Positions 6,859 through 7,791 of a stretch of 7,791 nt of DNA are shown in pieces. Below the pieces are notes generated by a model. That model did not search any database. It had not been told where the DNA came from and was given only the letters and a program-made list of their open reading frames with translations. Within the stretch, counting starts at the first letter, position 1. Each line of letters begins with the position of its first letter. The stretch is from Bacillota bacterium (GTDB lineage: Bacteria; Bacillota; Clostridia; Peptostreptococcales; Anaerovoracaceae), in the NCBI GenBank assembly GCA_017621195.1, contig JAGATO010000295.1:1-7791 (forward strand), read 5' to 3'. A program made the translations under genes and the position numbers.

Positions 6859-7113
6859 ATGTATATTTTATACGATGTAATGGAGATTTTGCGACAGGTG
6901 ATTCATCTGTTGATTCTGATGGGATGCGGCGTAGGAGTCATCTTTCTGATTCTGGTTTTAAGGGATCTGCAGAGGTTTTTAAACAAGGCGTCGGATTTGG
7001 GAATTCAATCCATGGTCAAGCTTTGTGATGAAATCGATGTACTGGATGGAATGATCAAGGATGAGGAAGCTGCGCTTCCGGCTGGACAGGAGAACGGCGA
7101 TGAACAACAGTGA
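6859..7113 (+). CDS. Small single-pass membrane protein (84 aa)
   Basis: One strong hydrophobic segment spans residues 14-34 (VIHLLILMGCGVGVIFLILV and the next residue). Only Arg12 precedes it, beside Asp6 and Glu9, whereas Arg35, Arg39 and Lys43 follow, so the positive-inside rule predicts a cytoplasmic C-terminus. The tail (residues 35-84) looks helical and ends in an acidic stretch rich in Glu, Asp and Gln. There is no cleavable signal or lipobox. GGAGG (6846-6850) sits 8 nt before the ATG; the gene begins 3 nt after the AAA stop and overlaps the next gene by 14 nt. Its position between an AAA+ ATPase and its presumed VWA-like partner suggests it anchors or recruits that machine at the inner face of the membrane. 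This is inference; I do not recognise the family. Confidence 0.82.
   Translation: MYILYDVMEILRQVIHLLILMGCGVGVIFLILVLRDLQRFLNKASDLGIQSMVKLCDEIDVLDGMIKDEEAALPAGQENGDEQQ
7088..7092 (+). promoter_or_regulatory. Ribosome binding site for the DUF2201-type gene
   Basis: AGGAG lies inside the 3' end of the membrane protein gene, 7 nt before the ATG at 7100. It supports that start and the 14-nt overlap of the two reading frames. Confidence 0.75.
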
Positions 7114-7791
7114 ACGAAACAGGCTGGCCGGTGACATTCTTCGATACAGCCGCCAGACGCTGTTAAAGCAGTGGCCCTATCTGGGGCCTCTGCTGTATCA
7201 GCTTCAGATGTGCCCCATGGAGGAAGTACACATCATGGGAAGCAACGGCCAGTTTCTCTATTATAACCCTGAGGATGTCATTGCACTGTATAAAGAAGAC
7301 TCTTCCGAAATTCCGAAGATGATGATTCACGCGTTAGGACACTGTATGTTACAGCACGTAGAGCGGCGAAACGGAAGAGAACACGCTCTATATGATACGG
7401 CCTGCGATCTTTCCGTGTTTCAGCTGATCGAGAAGCTGCCGGGCGGAAGGAGCTTTGTGGGGACTGCGGAAGAACGAAGTCGGGTCAATTCCCTGTTGGG
7501 TTTACGGGGCCACGTCAGCGCGGAGTCGCTGTATCAGGATGGAAAGAAAGATGCTCAGCTGATGCAGAACATGGAAAACCTGAGCCAGACGGTATACCGG
7601 GACGATCACAGAATCTGGGGAAAGAAATTGGAGGCGCAGGAGGGAGAGGACGGTTCGTCATCGTCCTTCTTATGGAAACAAGCCATGCAGCGCGCTGCAG
7701 ACGAATATCAACAGATGATGCAGAGAGAGGGAAGATACCAGGGTATGGGATCGGGCGATTGGACGTCCATGCTGGATCTGGATCAGGAGGA
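7100..7791 (+). CDS. DUF2201-type putative metallopeptidase / VWA-like protein (3' partial)
   Basis: The open frame runs from the ATG at 7100 to the window end without a stop (230 complete codons). Residues 74-90 (MMIHALGHCMLQHVERR) align with the DUF2201 N-terminal putative metallopeptidase motif HExxHxxxxH: His77, His81 and His86 are kept, but the catalytic Glu position is Ala78 (codon GCG). A second family-like motif follows at residues 98-106 (YDTACDLSV), resembling the conserved A-x-D segment. Metal binding may therefore persist without hydrolysis. From about residue 150 the chain is Gln/Met/Glu-rich and helical, leading toward the VWA-like domain expected beyond the window. In known pairs such proteins sit directly after a MoxR/AAA_5 ATPase, as here apart from the intervening membrane gene. 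The family assignment rests on the His pattern plus neighbourhood; the VWA part itself is not visible. Confidence 0.8.
   Translation, partial: MNNSERNRLAGDILRYSRQTLLKQWPYLGPLLYQLQMCPMEEVHIMGSNGQFLYYNPEDVIALYKEDSSEIPKMMIHALGHCMLQHVERRNGREHALYDTACDLSVFQLIEKLPGGRSFVGTAEERSRVNSLLGLRGHVSAESLYQDGKKDAQLMQNMENLSQTVYRDDHRIWGKKLEAQEGEDGSSSSFLWKQAMQRAADEYQQMMQREGRYQGMGSGDWTSMLDLDQE

Noticed and set aside
1..7791. CRISPR arrays, tRNA genes, insertion sequence ends or phage integration sites
   Set aside because: No spaced direct-repeat series, cloverleaf-like sequence, transposase or terminal inverted repeats were seen on reading either strand.

Overview
The window has roughly even base composition, strong GGAGG-type ribosome binding sites and tightly packed genes, all on the + strand. 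It holds an AddA/RecB-type helicase-nuclease next to a MoxR-like AAA+ ATPase and a DUF2201-type protein. This suits a Bacillota (Clostridia-like) chromosome of moderate GC. That placement is an inference; there is no rRNA or other taxonomic marker. No tRNA, rRNA, CRISPR array, transposase or attachment site was seen.

Region 1 (1-2360) is the 3' part of a large UvrD-superfamily helicase fused to a PD-(D/E)XK nuclease (AddA/RecB-like DNA end processing). Its 5' part, including the Walker A and DExx boxes, lies outside the window. A strong intrinsic terminator (2384-2421) closes this unit.

Region 2 (about 2423-5338) is a three-gene operon of divergent ankyrin-repeat-like proteins (499, 230 and 218 aa). 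They are joined by an 11-nt overlap and a 4-nt gap. All three share a layout in which one ankyrin-like helix pair, a variable insertion of about 35-55 residues and a second ankyrin-like unit follow in order, so they look like a tandem paralogous family.

Region 3 (about 5322-7791) encodes a MoxR-type (AAA_5) ATPase, a small single-pass membrane protein, and the N-terminal part of a DUF2201-type putative metallopeptidase/VWA-like protein that runs off the end. The spacing (3-nt gap, then 14-nt overlap) indicates one operon. AAA_5 ATPase plus VWA/DUF2201 is a recurring pairing thought to work as a remodelling or chaperone-like machine.

The most notable signal is a two-block, promoter-like element present twice at identical internal spacing, before the first ankyrin gene (2423-2470) and before the AAA gene (5322-5369). 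It suggests the ankyrin trio and the AAA/membrane/VWA set are co-regulated and form one functional system. The metallopeptidase-like protein has HALGH where HExxH is expected, so it probably lacks hydrolytic activity. The function of the combined locus cannot be read from sequence alone; a membrane-tethered remodelling machine with ankyrin adaptors or targets is a hypothesis.
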